From JACDCY01 sp964350145 (GTDB lineage Bacteria > Gemmatimonadota > Gemmatimonadetes > Gemmatimonadales > Gemmatimonadaceae): 64,000 nt of DNA. Positions 43,691 through 55,104 of the stretch are shown here, one piece after another; within the stretch, counting starts at the first letter, position 1; each line of letters starts with the position of its first letter. Below the pieces are notes generated by a model. It worked only from the letters and a program-made list of their open reading frames with translations. It had not been told where the DNA came from and ran no database searches. A program made the translations under genes and the position numbers. The DNA is taken from assembly GCA_964350145.1 (NCBI GenBank), contig CAYGJL010000008.1, positions 20,129-84,128 on the forward strand, written 5' to 3'.

Positions 43691-45312
43691 ATTCTCTCCG
43701 GTGCGGTTATTCCGAGCGCGGACAATCCATTTGCCAGGACGATCTGCGCGGCGCGCGCGAGCACGAGCCGCGCGCGCATGAGGGGCGGCTCCTGGCCGAG
43801 CACGTGGTGCTTGTGATACCACAGGTGCGCGAGCCGCGCGGTCTCCAGAAGGTAACCGGCCAGGCGCTGCGGTTCGAGCGCGGCCGCGGAGCCGGCAACC
43901 TCCGAGGGATAGTCCTCGAGCGCCTTGATGAGCTGCTGCTCCTCCGTCTCCGTGAGCAGCGTGAGGTCGGCGTTGGCCATTCCCGTGGCAATCCCCTGCT
44001 CGGCGCCGACGCGGAAGATCCCGCACATCCGCGCGTGCGCCATCTGGATGTAGTAGACGGGGTTCTCCTCCGACTGCGAGCGCGCGAGATCCACGTCGAA
44101 GATCAGCGGCGAGTCGCCCTTCCGCATGAGGAAGAAGTAGCGCACCGCGTCCCGCCCGACTTCGTCTATGAGATCGCGCACCGTGACGTAGCTGCCGGCG
44201 CGCTTGGAGATCTTCACTTCCTCGCCGCCGCGCGTCACCGTGACCATCTGGTGGAGCACGTACTCGGGATACCCCTCGGGGATTCCGATTCCCAGCGCCT
44301 GCAGCCCCGCGCGCACGCGCGTCACCGTGCTGTGGTGGTCGGCGCCCTGCACGTCGATCGCGCGCTTGAAGCCGCGCTCCCACTTCGTCACGTGGTACGC
44401 CACGTCGGGGACGAAGTACGTGTACGTGCCGTCGCTCTTCCGCATGACGCGGTCCTTGTCGTCCCCAAACTCGGTCGTGCGGAGCCAGAGCGCGCCCTCG
44501 TGGTCGTACGTCTTTCCCGCGCGCGTCAGCGTGGCGACGGTCTTCTCCACGAGCCCTCCCTCGTACAGCGAAGACTCGAGAAAGTACACGTCGAACGTGA
44601 CGCCGAACGCTGCGAGGTCGAGATCCTGCTCGAGCCTGAGCGCATGCACCGCGTGCGCGCGCATCGCGGCGAGATCGTCCGCGTCTCCCTTGTACGACGC
44701 CGCGATTTCGCGAATGTATTCGCCGTGGTATCCCCCCTCGGGGATCTCCGCCTTGTCTCCTCGCGCTTCCAGCACCCGCGCGCGTACGCTGGCGGCGAGG
44801 TTCTCGATCTGTGCGCCGGCGTCGTTGTAGTAGTACTCACGCGACACGTCCCAGCCGGTGTGCTCGAGCAGAGTCGCGATGGCATCGCCGAGCGCGGCCT
44901 GGCGACCGTGTCCCACGTGCAGCGGGCCGGTGGGGTTGGCGGAGACGAACTCGACGTTCACCCGTTCGCCCTTGCCGACGCCGGATCGCCCGTAGCTCTC
45001 GCCGGCCGCGACGATCTCGCCGGCGACCGCGGCGATCACTTCCGGGCGCAGCCGGAAGTTGAGAAACCCCGGCCCCGCGACATCGATGGATGCGACACCG
45101 GCGCCCTCGGCGCGGAACTGCGCGCGGATCTGCTCCGCGATGTCGCGCGGCTTCTGCTTGAGCGGTCGCGCGAGGATCATCGCGACGTTGCTCGCCCAGT
45201 CGCCGTGCGCGGCGTCGCGCGGCCGCTCGAGGATCACGTCCGTCCCTTCCGGCGCGCCGAGCTCCCGCGCAATCCCGCCGAGCTCGGCGCGGATCGCGTC
45301 GGCGGGTTTCAT
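43687..45312 (-). CDS. argS: Arginyl-tRNA synthetase
   Basis: The 541-residue class I synthetase has the N-terminal Add1 domain, the HIGH-type motif NPTGPLHVGHGRQAALGD near residue 130, the KMSKS equivalent EVKISKRAGSY near 370, and the DALR anticodon domain at the C-terminus. It overlaps the fmdB stop and the kinase start by 4 bp each. Confidence 0.96.
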   Translation of the reverse strand: MKPADAIRAELGGIARELGAPEGTDVILERPRDAAHGDWASNVAMILARPLKQKPRDIAEQIRAQFRAEGAGVASIDVAGPGFLNFRLRPEVIAAVAGEIVAAGESYGRSGVGKGERVNVEFVSANPTGPLHVGHGRQAALGDAIATLLEHTGWDVSREYYYNDAGAQIENLAASVRARVLEARGDKAEIPEGGYHGEYIREIAASYKGDADDLAAMRAHAVHALRLEQDLDLAAFGVTFDVYFLESSLYEGGLVEKTVATLTRAGKTYDHEGALWLRTTEFGDDKDRVMRKSDGTYTYFVPDVAYHVTKWERGFKRAIDVQGADHHSTVTRVRAGLQALGIGIPEGYPEYVLHQMVTVTRGGEEVKISKRAGSYVTVRDLIDEVGRDAVRYFFLMRKGDSPLIFDVDLARSQSEENPVYYIQMAHARMCGIFRVGAEQGIATGMANADLTLLTETEEQQLIKALEDYPSEVAGSAAALEPQRLAGYLLETARLAHLWYHKHHVLGQEPPLMRARLVLARAAQIVLANGLSALGITAPERM

Positions 45313-45689
45313 TCGCTCGATTTCGAGGACTTGGTGGAGCTGCTCTTGTCGGACTTCGCCGGTGACGCGGTGGCCGCGGGCGCGGAGGTTGATTCCGGCT
45401 TCGCTGGTTTCGAGTCGCCGCCTTTCGAGTCGCCGCCTTTCGAGTCGCCGCCTTTCGCGTCACCGCCGGCGGAAGTCGAGCCTTCAGCGGCGGGCGGCTT
45501 CTGTCCCGCGCGGCCGTAATCCGTGAGGTAGAAGCCCGATCCCTTGAAGACGAGTCCCGCGCCGCCGGACATCTGGCGCGTCGCTGGCTTGCCGCATTCG
45601 GCGCACGCCAGCTCCAACGGCGCTTCGCTCATTTTAAGAAAGCGATCGAAGCTATGTCCCGCTTCGCAGCGGAATTCGTAAGTGGGCAT
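45309..45689 (-). CDS. FmdB-type zinc ribbon protein with repeat-rich tail
   Basis: The N-terminal 55 residues are an FmdB/CxxC zinc ribbon: YEFRCEAGHSFDRFLK and CAECGKPATRQMSGG. The next conserved piece is FKGSGFYLTDYG. The C-terminal half is low complexity, with KGGDS repeated three times encoded by a perfect 15-bp DNA repeat, then a Ser-Lys-rich end. It heads the argS-purM transcript and has a good promoter. Function of this family in aerobic bacteria is unknown. Confidence 0.88.
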   Translation of the reverse strand: MPTYEFRCEAGHSFDRFLKMSEAPLELACAECGKPATRQMSGGAGLVFKGSGFYLTDYGRAGQKPPAAEGSTSAGGDAKGGDSKGGDSKGGDSKPAKPESTSAPAATASPAKSDKSSSTKSSKSSE

Positions 45690-45721
45690 CGTTACAAGAC
45701 TTGGGAGGGGCGAGCTGAGGG

Positions 45722-45750
45722 AATTTATCCAAGCTCGCGGAGTCGTTCAA
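45722..45750 (-). promoter_or_regulatory. Sigma-70-like promoter of the fmdB-argS operon
   Basis: TTGAAC (45745-45750) and TAAATT (45722-45727) lie 17 bp apart on the minus strand, about 33 bases upstream of the fmdB ATG. It probably starts the long minus-strand run toward purM and beyond. Confidence 0.65.
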
Positions 45751-45799
45751 GCAGCGAACCGCGATTCGGCTGCGCCGGAGGTTGGTTGCGAGGTCGCCG

Positions 45800-46576
45800 A
45801 TGATGCTGCAGTCTTTTGGCCCCGTGAGCGAATCCGTCATTTCCGTGTCGCAGCTGACTCGCCGCTTCGGCGCCACGACGGCACTGGACGCGGTGAGCTT
45901 GACCTTCCCGCACGGCGCGGTTTACGGGCTCGTCGGCGCGAACGGAGCCGGCAAGACGACGCTGATCAGGCACATCCTCGGCTTGCTCCGGGCGGAAAGC
46001 GGCTCGGTGCGCGTGTTCGGGCTCGATCCGGTCGCGGACCCCGTCGGCGTCCTGTCGCGGATCGGCTATCTCTCCGAGGAAAACGACCTACCCGGTTGGA
46101 TGCGCGTCGCCGAGCTCATCCGCTACTCGCGCGCTTTCTATCCCGCGTGGGACGATGCGTACGCGGAAGAGCTGCGGCAGGCGTTCGCGCTCGACCCCGC
46201 GGTGAAAATCAAGACGCTCTCCAAGGGGCAGAAGGCGCGGGCGGGACTGCTGATCGCGCTGGCGCACCGGCCCGAACTACTCGTGCTGGACGAACCGTCG
46301 TCCGGTCTCGATCCCATCGTGCGGCGCGACATTCTCGGCGCGGTCATCCGGACCATCGCCGATGAAGGTCGTACCGTGCTCTTTTCGTCGCATCTGCTGG
46401 AGGAAGTGGAGCAGGTCGCCGACCACGTGACGATGATCAACGAGGGCAGGATCGTTCTGAGCGCGTCGCTGGACGAGATCAAGGGATCGCACCGCGTGGA
46501 CGGACGCGCTGCGTCGCTCGACGAGATCTTCCTCATGCACGTCGGGTCGTCCGCTCCGCCGGCCCCGGCCGCGTAG
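45800..46576 (+). CDS. ABC exporter ATPase
   Basis: The 258-residue ATPase resembles the CcmA/NatA/DrrA exporter branch: Walker A GANGAGKTT near residue 45, signature LSKGQKARAGL, Walker B LLVLDEPSSGLDP and LFSSHLLEEVEQ. The ATG pair at 45800/45803 follows GAGGT by 5 or 8 bp. The permease gene starts 3 bp after its stop. The cargo is unknown. Confidence 0.9.
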   Translation: MMLQSFGPVSESVISVSQLTRRFGATTALDAVSLTFPHGAVYGLVGANGAGKTTLIRHILGLLRAESGSVRVFGLDPVADPVGVLSRIGYLSEENDLPGWMRVAELIRYSRAFYPAWDDAYAEELRQAFALDPAVKIKTLSKGQKARAGLLIALAHRPELLVLDEPSSGLDPIVRRDILGAVIRTIADEGRTVLFSSHLLEEVEQVADHVTMINEGRIVLSASLDEIKGSHRVDGRAASLDEIFLMHVGSSAPPAPAA

Positions 46577-46579
46577 AGG

Positions 46580-48217
46580 ATGCGCTCCCCCGCTCGCGCA
46601 ATAGCGTGGGAGTTCCGCCGCCGGCATCGCTGGGGACTGCTGGCGCTGGCCGCCTACCTCGTCGTTGCCGCGACGGTCAGGCTTCTGATTCTCGAGCCGG
46701 AGCAAGCCTTCGACCTAGAGGACGCTCTTGGTTTTGCGATCGTCGTCGTCGTGCCGGTATCGGCGGCGTTCACGTACGTCCTGGCGGTCTTCACGTTTGG
46801 GCTCGAGGGCGATCTGGCCGCGCGCCAATCCATCTACCCCGCCCGCATGTTCACGCTGCCGGTCACGAGCGCGGCGCTGGCCGGATGGCCGATGTTGTAC
46901 GGCACGACGGTCGTGGCGGTCCTGTGGGTCGCAATGAGGCTGCTCGCAGTATGGCCGGCCGGATTTCCAGTACCCGTGCTTTGGCCGGCGCTCGCGGCCG
47001 CGGTGCTGCTCGCCTGGACGCAGGCGCTGACGTGGATGCCCTACGGCTTGCCCGGATTACGCGTAGCCGCTGCTCTGCTATGGCTGGTGACGATCGACGT
47101 CGTCGTCATTCTGGCAATCGAGTTCAAAGCTTCCGAGCTCGCCATCGTGACGTTCCTCGCGCCGCAGATCCCTCTCGCGTATCTGACCGCCTGGCTCGCC
47201 GTTACGCGGGCCCGCCGGGGCGAAGTGCCCGATTGGCGGCCGACGTTCGCCCGACCGTTCCGGATAACGGACGCGCTGCCGCGCAGGCGAAATCATTTTC
47301 CATCGCCGGAACGCGCTCAACTGTGGTTCGAATGGCGGCGGCACGGCCGGTCGCTACCGTTGCTGGTGGGTTCGGTCCTGCCGTTCGAGCTGGCTCTGTT
47401 CTTCGCCGCCAGAGACACGCCGGCGCTCGTGTTCGTCATACTGCTCGGCGTGCTCGTCACTCCACCGTTCATGGCCGCGGTCGCCGCCGCGACCGTGAGC
47501 AAGGCAAATCCTCATGCGGCCGACGCCTATAGTGTGACTCCGTTCGTCGGGACGCGCCCGGTGACAAGCGCCGCGCTCATCGCCGCGAAGCTGAAGATGA
47601 CGATGCTGAGCACCGTGGCTGCGTGGCTGCTCGTGATCGTCGCCGTCCCGCTTGCGCTGAAATGGTCGGAGACCTGGCCGATAGTTGCCGGATGGAAGAG
47701 CCTCGGACTCGCAGTCGTGGGCACACCGCGGACAGTCGCCATCGTGCTGCTGCTGTTCGGGGGGTTCATGCTGTCCACGTGGAGACAGCTCGTGCAGTCT
47801 CTGTTCATCGGCTTGAGCGGCCGCGATTGGATCATCAAGGCGAACATGTTCCTGCTGCTGCTGTTCCTCGTCGCCATTGGACCGGTCATCGAGTGGACGC
47901 TGCATGACCGTCACGTGCTGGCAACGGTGTGGGACGCGCTGGCCTGGATCCTCGCCGTTGTGATGGCCGTCAAGATGTCCGCGGCCGCTGTCGTCGCCAC
48001 GCGCCTGTACAGGAGCCGGCTGCTCAGCGATCGCGCGCTCGTAATCGGAGCGTCGTGCTGGCTCGTCGCCGTGCTCGCGCTCCATGGCACCCTCGTGTGG
48101 TTCGTGGACACTCCGTTGATCCCGCGCTACCTCCTGCTGCTCGTCGCGATTCTCGCGATTCCGTTGGCGCGATTGTCCGCGGCGCCGCTGGCGCTCGCGT
48201 GGAACCGGCATCGGTGA
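46580..48217 (+). CDS. Large ABC exporter permease
   Basis: The 545-residue protein has about twelve predicted membrane helices in two halves, separated by a cytosolic stretch near residues 225-260 (PFRITDALPRRRNHFPSPER). This size suggests a full two-lobe permease acting with the upstream ATPase. No family motif beyond the general ABC-2 type is recognisable. Confidence 0.75.
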   Translation: MRSPARAIAWEFRRRHRWGLLALAAYLVVAATVRLLILEPEQAFDLEDALGFAIVVVVPVSAAFTYVLAVFTFGLEGDLAARQSIYPARMFTLPVTSAALAGWPMLYGTTVVAVLWVAMRLLAVWPAGFPVPVLWPALAAAVLLAWTQALTWMPYGLPGLRVAAALLWLVTIDVVVILAIEFKASELAIVTFLAPQIPLAYLTAWLAVTRARRGEVPDWRPTFARPFRITDALPRRRNHFPSPERAQLWFEWRRHGRSLPLLVGSVLPFELALFFAARDTPALVFVILLGVLVTPPFMAAVAAATVSKANPHAADAYSVTPFVGTRPVTSAALIAAKLKMTMLSTVAAWLLVIVAVPLALKWSETWPIVAGWKSLGLAVVGTPRTVAIVLLLFGGFMLSTWRQLVQSLFIGLSGRDWIIKANMFLLLLFLVAIGPVIEWTLHDRHVLATVWDALAWILAVVMAVKMSAAAVVATRLYRSRLLSDRALVIGASCWLVAVLALHGTLVWFVDTPLIPRYLLLLVAILAIPLARLSAAPLALAWNRHR

Positions 48218-48241
48218 TCGAGCGTTCGTGAGGGTCGACGA

Positions 48242-49159
48242 GTGAAAAGCAGGAGCATGGTCCTCGTCGCGGTGCTCGCGCTCATCAGCCTGCCCGCGGC
48301 GCTGGTCGTGCTCGAGGCGGTGTCCTTTCACGCTCGGAACCGGAGCAACGGCGTCATGGTTTCCGCGGGCTACGACCGGGAATATCTGCTACATGTCCCG
48401 CGGAGCTACGACCGCACGAGGCCGACGCCGCTCGTCATCAGCATGCACGGCGGGGCGATGTGGCCGGCGGCACAAAAAGAAACGAGTCGGTGGAACGAGC
48501 TGGCCGAGCGCGAGGGGTTCATCGTCGTGTACCCGTCGGGAATCAGGGGCGACGGTCCAAGGCATTGGGATGCGGACGGCGGACCCGGCCAGCCGGCGGA
48601 CGTCCAATTCATCTCCGAGCTGATCGACACGCTGCGGACACGGTACAACATCGACTCGACTCGCATCTACGCGAACGGTCTGTCGAATGGCGCAGGCATG
48701 ACGTTCGTACTTTCCTGCGAGCTGTCCGACCGGATTGCGGCGGTAGGATTGGTGGCCGCCGCTCACTTCCTGCCATTCAGCTGGTGTGCGGACCGCCGGC
48801 CGGTGCCGATGATCGCGTTCCACGGGACGGCCGATTTGCACGTGCGGTACCACGGCGGCAAGGCCTGGATGGCCCCGTACACATTTCCGAGCATTCCAGC
48901 GTGGACGAAGCAATGGGCGGAGAGAAACCGGTGCGCCCCGTCCGCCGGCGATTCGGTCGTGGCGCCGGACGTAACCCGTCGCGCGTACGCGGGCTGCGCT
49001 GACGGCGCGGCCGTGGTGCTCTACACCATCGCCGGCGGCGGCCACACCTGGCCGGGCGGTGGTCCGCTGCCCGAATGGTTCGCCGGGCGCACGAGCAGCA
49101 GCATAGACGCGACGAGTGAGATGTGGGCCTTCTTCAGCGCGCACCGGCTGAGGAACTAG
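48242..49159 (+). CDS. Esterase of the PHB depolymerase/feruloyl esterase (LpqC-like) family
   Basis: The 305-residue protein has an N-terminal hydrophobic anchor or signal. The alpha/beta-hydrolase core carries LVISMHGG (oxyanion), the nucleophile in GLSNGAGM near residue 145, and the catalytic histidine in GGGHTWPGG near 262. Such enzymes cut polyhydroxyalkanoates, feruloyl or acetyl esters outside the cytoplasm. The start is GTG at 48242. It lies 24 bp after the ABC permease and may share its transcript. Confidence 0.85.
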   Translation: MKSRSMVLVAVLALISLPAALVVLEAVSFHARNRSNGVMVSAGYDREYLLHVPRSYDRTRPTPLVISMHGGAMWPAAQKETSRWNELAEREGFIVVYPSGIRGDGPRHWDADGGPGQPADVQFISELIDTLRTRYNIDSTRIYANGLSNGAGMTFVLSCELSDRIAAVGLVAAAHFLPFSWCADRRPVPMIAFHGTADLHVRYHGGKAWMAPYTFPSIPAWTKQWAERNRCAPSAGDSVVAPDVTRRAYAGCADGAAVVLYTIAGGGHTWPGGGPLPEWFAGRTSSSIDATSEMWAFFSAHRLRN

Positions 49160-49174
49160 CGCGGCAAACGCCCG

Positions 49175-49597
49175 CTACTGAATTCCCCGCTGCTCGCGCC
49201 ACTCTTCCATCGAGAGCCCCGGCACTCGCTGGAACTCCCGAACGTTCGCGGTCACAAGCGTCAATCCGTGCGCAACGCATGCGGCGGCGAGCCAAAGATC
49301 GTGGGGGCCGATCATTTTTCCCGCGGACGCAAGCTCCGCCCAGAGCTGGGAATGGGTGCGAGCCGTCTGGAGGTCAACCGACAAGAGCGGGAAACGCGAC
49401 AGCACGGCTTCGACGAACGCCGAGCGCCTTGCACGCACGTCGGGGCTGTTCGCGCGATGGACTCCGTGGAGCAGCTCGCTCGCCGTAATCACCGACACGA
49501 AGAACTCCTCGTCTTCCCGGCCGGGCAACCGCTGCTCGACACCGAAGCGTCCGCGCTCGGAGGCGATCAGGACCGACGTGTCTATCAGGACGCCCAC
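49175..49597 (-). CDS. PIN-domain toxin, VapC type
   Basis: The 140-residue PIN ribonuclease has D6 in VLIDTSVLI, E41 in TASELLHGV and D100 in GPHDLWLAA; the fourth position, within LVTANVREF, has Asn. It overlaps the antitoxin gene by 13 bp. Confidence 0.9.
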   Translation of the reverse strand: MGVLIDTSVLIASERGRFGVEQRLPGREDEEFFVSVITASELLHGVHRANSPDVRARRSAFVEAVLSRFPLLSVDLQTARTHSQLWAELASAGKMIGPHDLWLAAACVAHGLTLVTANVREFQRVPGLSMEEWREQRGIQ

Positions 49598-49863
49598 GGA
49601 TCCCGAAACGGCTCCTTCGCCAGCGCTGCGCGCGCGCTGGAGACGTCATCCGCGAACTCTCGCGCTTCCGCGTCATCGAGCGGCGGGAGAGAGGCGAGCA
49701 GATACGGTAGGTCGCCCAGCCGGCGGCCAGCGACGACAGGGGCCAGCTCAGCGACCGGCTTGTTTCCGCGGATGAGCGTGAAGCTCTCGCCACGGTAGGC
49801 GACACGATTGATGTAGTCGGCGAAGTTGCGAACGGCTTCGCTCACGATGACTCTCTTACCCAT
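49585..49863 (-). CDS. Phd/YefM-type antitoxin
   Basis: The 92-residue antitoxin has the YefM/Phd N-terminal DNA-binding fold: KRVIVSEAVRNFADYINRVA and GESFTLIRGNKPVAELAPV. The C-terminal region, acidic with EAREFADDV, would block the toxin. The ATG at 49863 is preferred because GAGGAG lies 8 bp upstream; an ATG at 49893 lies within the promoter. Confidence 0.87.
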   Translation of the reverse strand: MGKRVIVSEAVRNFADYINRVAYRGESFTLIRGNKPVAELAPVVAGRRLGDLPYLLASLPPLDDAEAREFADDVSSARAALAKEPFRDPWAS

Positions 49864-49887
49864 GGGAGGCTCTCCTCGTTTACACAG

Positions 49888-49920
49888 AATCATATTACAT
49901 GATTTTCATAGCGGAAGCAA
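49888..49920 (-). promoter_or_regulatory. Promoter with operator for the second toxin-antitoxin pair
   Basis: TTGCTT (49915-49920) and TAATAT (49892-49897) are 17 bp apart on the minus strand. A perfect inverted repeat AATCAT/ATGATT (49888-49904) lies over the -10, as expected for autorepression by the antitoxin. Confidence 0.7.
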
Positions 49921-50004
49921 GCTCGCTATGCACTCACCGACAGTATTGTGCCCTTCCAGGAGCACGGCGACTCATCACCGCAGCCGACGCGGGTCAATCG
50001 GAGC

Positions 50005-51590
<1,586 letters not shown>

Positions 51591-51594
<4 letters not shown>

Positions 51595-53006
51595 GCCCCG
51601 ACGCCCGTGAGCGCGCCGCCGAGCATGGACTCAGCCAGCGCGACGCTCGACTTGCTGCCGATGAACAGTGGCGTGCGCTGGTGCAGCTCGGTGGGAACGA
51701 TGTCGAGAACCCGGCGCTCGCCGTCGCTCGCCGCGCCTCCCGCCTGCTCGGCGATGAACCCGAGCGGGTTGGCCTCGTACAGCAGGCGAAGCTTGCCCTT
51801 GGGACTCTTGCTCTGCGCCGGATACGCGAAGATCCCGCCGCCGAGCAGGTTGCGGTGGAAGTCAGCGACGAGCGAGCCGACGTACCGCGAGCTGGTCGCG
51901 TTCCGCTTCTTGCCGTCGCCTTTCCGATACTGCTGCATGAGATCCTTGACGGTGTCGCTCCAGAGCGGCTCGTACGAGTCGTTGACCGAGAGGTATCTTC
52001 CCGGGTCCGGCATGCGGATGTTCGGATGCGACAGCAGAAACTCGCCGATCGCCGGATCCAGCGTGAAGCCGTGCACGCCCTGTCCCGTGGTGTACACCAT
52101 CATCGTGCTCGAGCCGTAGATGACGTAGCCGGCCGCGACCTGGCTGTGCCCCGCCTGCAGCATGTCCTTCATCTCGCCGCGCGTGCCTGACGAGATCTTG
52201 CGCAGGACCGAGAAGATGGTGCCGACCGGAACGTTGACGTCAATGTTGGACGAGCCGTCGAGCGGGTCGAACAAAAGGACGTACTTGCCGCAGCGGAACT
52301 GCTCCGGAATGGGAATGATATCCGGCTCTTCTTCCGACGCCATCGCACACAGCCACCCGCCGTGGTCCATCGCCTTGATGATGATGTCATTTGCCAAAAC
52401 GTCCAGCTTCTGCTGCACCTCGCCCTGCACGTTGCTGTTCTCCGTGGCGCCGAGCACATCCGCGAGGCCAGCGTTGCGGACCTTGCTGGTGATCATCTTT
52501 GCGGCAAGCGCGAGATCGTAGAGAATGCCCGACAACTCGCCGGTCGCCTCGGGGTAGAGGCGCTCCTGCTCAATGATGTACCGGTCGATCGTGACGACCG
52601 ACACTGCGGTGTGTTTGACCACTCGAACGTCCTTCGAAGAAGAAGAAGACGCGGGGCCACCGGCCCGTCGCGCGGCAAAGCTCCGGGCGTCCCGCTCGAA
52701 AAGGTTCTCGAAATAGCCGCGGCGTACCGTTTCCCAAATGTAGCGAAAAGGAAACGTCCGGCTCTCGCAAAATTGCTGGACGTGCCGAAGCTCGTGCAAG
52801 AGCAATTCCGCCGATGGCTCGATCTCCCGCGCGACGAAGATCGTGCGCCCGAGCGTTACCGCGTCCACGCGGCTGCGGCCGAGCAGCCAGCCGCCTACTC
52901 GTACCGGTAGCCCGCCGGCGCGGAAGCGCGCAGTGTGCAGCTCGGGGTAGCGCGCGATTATCTCCGGACGCGGCGTGAGCGGAGACCCGAGCAACACCCG
53001 AATCAT
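51591..53006 (-). CDS. fbp: HExxH peptidase-like domain fused in frame to fructose-1,6-bisphosphatase class I
   Basis: One 471-codon frame encodes two unrelated parts. Residues 1-115 carry LLLHELRHVQQFCE (HExxH zinc motif, DUF4157-like). After a TCT-repeat Ser linker (PASSSSSKD) comes a complete class I FBPase, with KHTAVSVVTIDRYI, DPLDGSSNIDVNVPVGTIFS (metal and substrate site) and a normal C-terminus. The ATG at 53006 overlaps the comEC stop. An internal GTG at 52622 with GAAGGA 7 bp upstream would give a normal-length FBPase of about 343 residues. So either a true fusion or an in-frame internal start is possible. The FBPase acts in gluconeogenesis. Confidence 0.9.
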
Positions 53007-55018
53007 CGGGTCGCGAGCTCCCACTCGCCGTCACGGGTGCGCACCCGGACGCGCCTGCCGTCGGTGGACACGACGACGGTGCCCAACTCATCTGTGCGAT
53101 ACACGACGGCTCCCGAGCGCTCGAGCCTGTCCACCACGGCGGGGCTCGGATGGCGGTAGCCGTTGTCCTTCCCCACCGAGATGAGCGCGACCCGAGGCCG
53201 CGCCTCACGCAGAAATAATTCAGTCGTACTCGTCGAGCTGCCGTGATGCGCCACTTTCAGGATGTCCGCGCGAAGGTCTATGCCCGCATTGGAGACGAGC
53301 CACTGCTCCAGTTCCCTCTCCGCGTCTCCCACGAGCAGGAATCGAACCGCGCCGAATCTGACGCGCGCGATCGTGCTCGCCTCGTTCGGATCCGACAGTG
53401 TACTGGCCCACGCGGAATCCGGCGCCAGGAAGTTGACCACGACACCGTCCACCACCAGCGAATCGCCCGGCCGCACGCGGTCCCAGCGCGTCCCCGACGT
53501 AATGGCGCTCGCCAGGGCGTCGCCGTACGAGCCCGTGGGCGCGACGAAGCCCGGATCGTGGAAGGTCCGCGGCTTCAGCGCCCGCAGGATCGTGGAAGCG
53601 CCGCCGACGTGATCGTTGTGCGGATGCGACAGCACGAACGCGGCGAGCTTTCCCCCGCGCCGCGCCAGGTACGGGATGATCACCGCCCGCCCGGCGTCGC
53701 CGGTGCGCCACGCACGGCCCGCGTCGAACAGGATCCAGTTGCCGCGCGTCGTGCGGAGCGCGAGCGCGTCGCCCTGACCCACATCCAGCATGTGCAGCTC
53801 GATCTCGCGGCGCGCCGGCGGCGGCATGAGCGGATACCAGAGCGCGGCGCCGAGCGCGAGCGCGGCGAGCAGCGCGGGCCGCGCGGTGAATCGTGCCGAC
53901 GCCGCGGCCACGAGCGCGGCGATCGCGAGCCCGCACAGGAGCGTGGTGATCAGCGAGGGAGTCACCTGGATGGACGCGTGCGGCAGCGCCGCCGCGCGCT
54001 CGGCGATTCCGTCGAACACGCGCAGCAGCGGAACGCAGCCGTCCGCCACGAACCGCGCGGCGGCGTCGAGCGGAAACAGCATTGCCAGGAACAACATCGG
54101 CTGGAGAATCGTTATGACCGGCGACGCGAGCACGTTCGACACCGGGCCGATCAGGCTCAGGCGCCCGAAGTACCATGCGATGAGCGGAGCGGTGACAATC
54201 GTGGCGATGATGGACGGCAATAGCTGATTGGACGCGACGAGCCGCCAGCCTTCAACCTTCGGCGCGATCCACCGCCGCGTGATGCTCCCGCTCGCGGTGA
54301 GTCCGGCCATGCCGACGACGCTCAGCTGATATCCAAGTCCAAGCACGTTGCGCGGCTCGTACAACGGTACTGCCGCGCCGAGCGCGAGCGAAGCCCATGG
54401 TGACGTGGGCCGCTGCGCGATCCTGCTCGACGCCATGACGCTCAGCATTACAGCCGACCGTAGCGCGGGCGCGGGCGCGCCGATAACCGCGACATAAACC
54501 CAGACGATGAGGAGCGAGAGAATCGCCGCCCGCGCGCGGCCGAGCGCCATCGCCGAGAGGAGCAGCTCTACCGCGCCCGCGACGATTGCGACGTGCAGCC
54601 CGGAGATGGACAGCATGTGCACCAGTCCAGCGTCGGCGTACCGCTGACGGACCTCGGGGCCGAGATCCTGCTGCTCGGCGATCAGCAGCGCTTTCGCCAT
54701 CGGAGCGTCGCCGCCGAACAGCCGTTCGATCCGTTTCGCCGCGCCGGCGCGGACGCGGTCGAGCGCGGGGGTGGCGTCAGGTGATGCGACCGCCCGGGTG
54801 AAGCGATGAATTGGCTTGGGAGGCTCGGTCAGCGCGACGGCGATCCCGCTGGCGAGCAGAATGGCAACGGCGAAGAGCTGGCCTTTGCGAGAGAGCAGCG
54901 CGTAGAGGATCCCACTTCCGCTGAGCACGCCCGCGAGCGCGGCAATCCGATGGTCGGTCGCGAAGCCGGCAAGCAGCCCCGCAGCGTAAGCGATGAAGGC
55001 TGAGGCAATGAGCGGCAT
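53003..55018 (-). CDS. comEC: DNA uptake channel ComEC/Rec2
   Basis: The 671-residue inner-membrane protein imports single-stranded DNA in natural transformation. It has a short N-terminal region, the Competence domain (LLIAEQQDLGPEVRQRYADA, SISGLHVAIVAG) with multiple helices, and a C-terminal metallo-beta-lactamase domain with SHPHNDHVGGA near residue 475 and KVAHHGSSTSTT near 590. It is shorter than B. subtilis ComEC, mainly at the N-terminus. The inverted-repeat element lies directly upstream. Confidence 0.93.
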   Translation of the reverse strand: MPLIASAFIAYAAGLLAGFATDHRIAALAGVLSGSGILYALLSRKGQLFAVAILLASGIAVALTEPPKPIHRFTRAVASPDATPALDRVRAGAAKRIERLFGGDAPMAKALLIAEQQDLGPEVRQRYADAGLVHMLSISGLHVAIVAGAVELLLSAMALGRARAAILSLLIVWVYVAVIGAPAPALRSAVMLSVMASSRIAQRPTSPWASLALGAAVPLYEPRNVLGLGYQLSVVGMAGLTASGSITRRWIAPKVEGWRLVASNQLLPSIIATIVTAPLIAWYFGRLSLIGPVSNVLASPVITILQPMLFLAMLFPLDAAARFVADGCVPLLRVFDGIAERAAALPHASIQVTPSLITTLLCGLAIAALVAAASARFTARPALLAALALGAALWYPLMPPPARREIELHMLDVGQGDALALRTTRGNWILFDAGRAWRTGDAGRAVIIPYLARRGGKLAAFVLSHPHNDHVGGASTILRALKPRTFHDPGFVAPTGSYGDALASAITSGTRWDRVRPGDSLVVDGVVVNFLAPDSAWASTLSDPNEASTIARVRFGAVRFLLVGDAERELEQWLVSNAGIDLRADILKVAHHGSSTSTTELFLREARPRVALISVGKDNGYRHPSPAVVDRLERSGAVVYRTDELGTVVVSTDGRRVRVRTRDGEWELATR

Positions 55019-55104
55019 TCGACACAGTGGTCACTCGCCGGCCATTAACGACAGCGACGTGTTGCACTCACAACCAATGTCTCGCGCCGCAGCTCCTGCC
55101 GGGG

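Noticed and set aside
53003..53024. Start of the peptidase-FBPase frame at 53024
   Set aside because: The ATG at 53006 overlaps the comEC stop as ATGA and fits the junction style of the region better.
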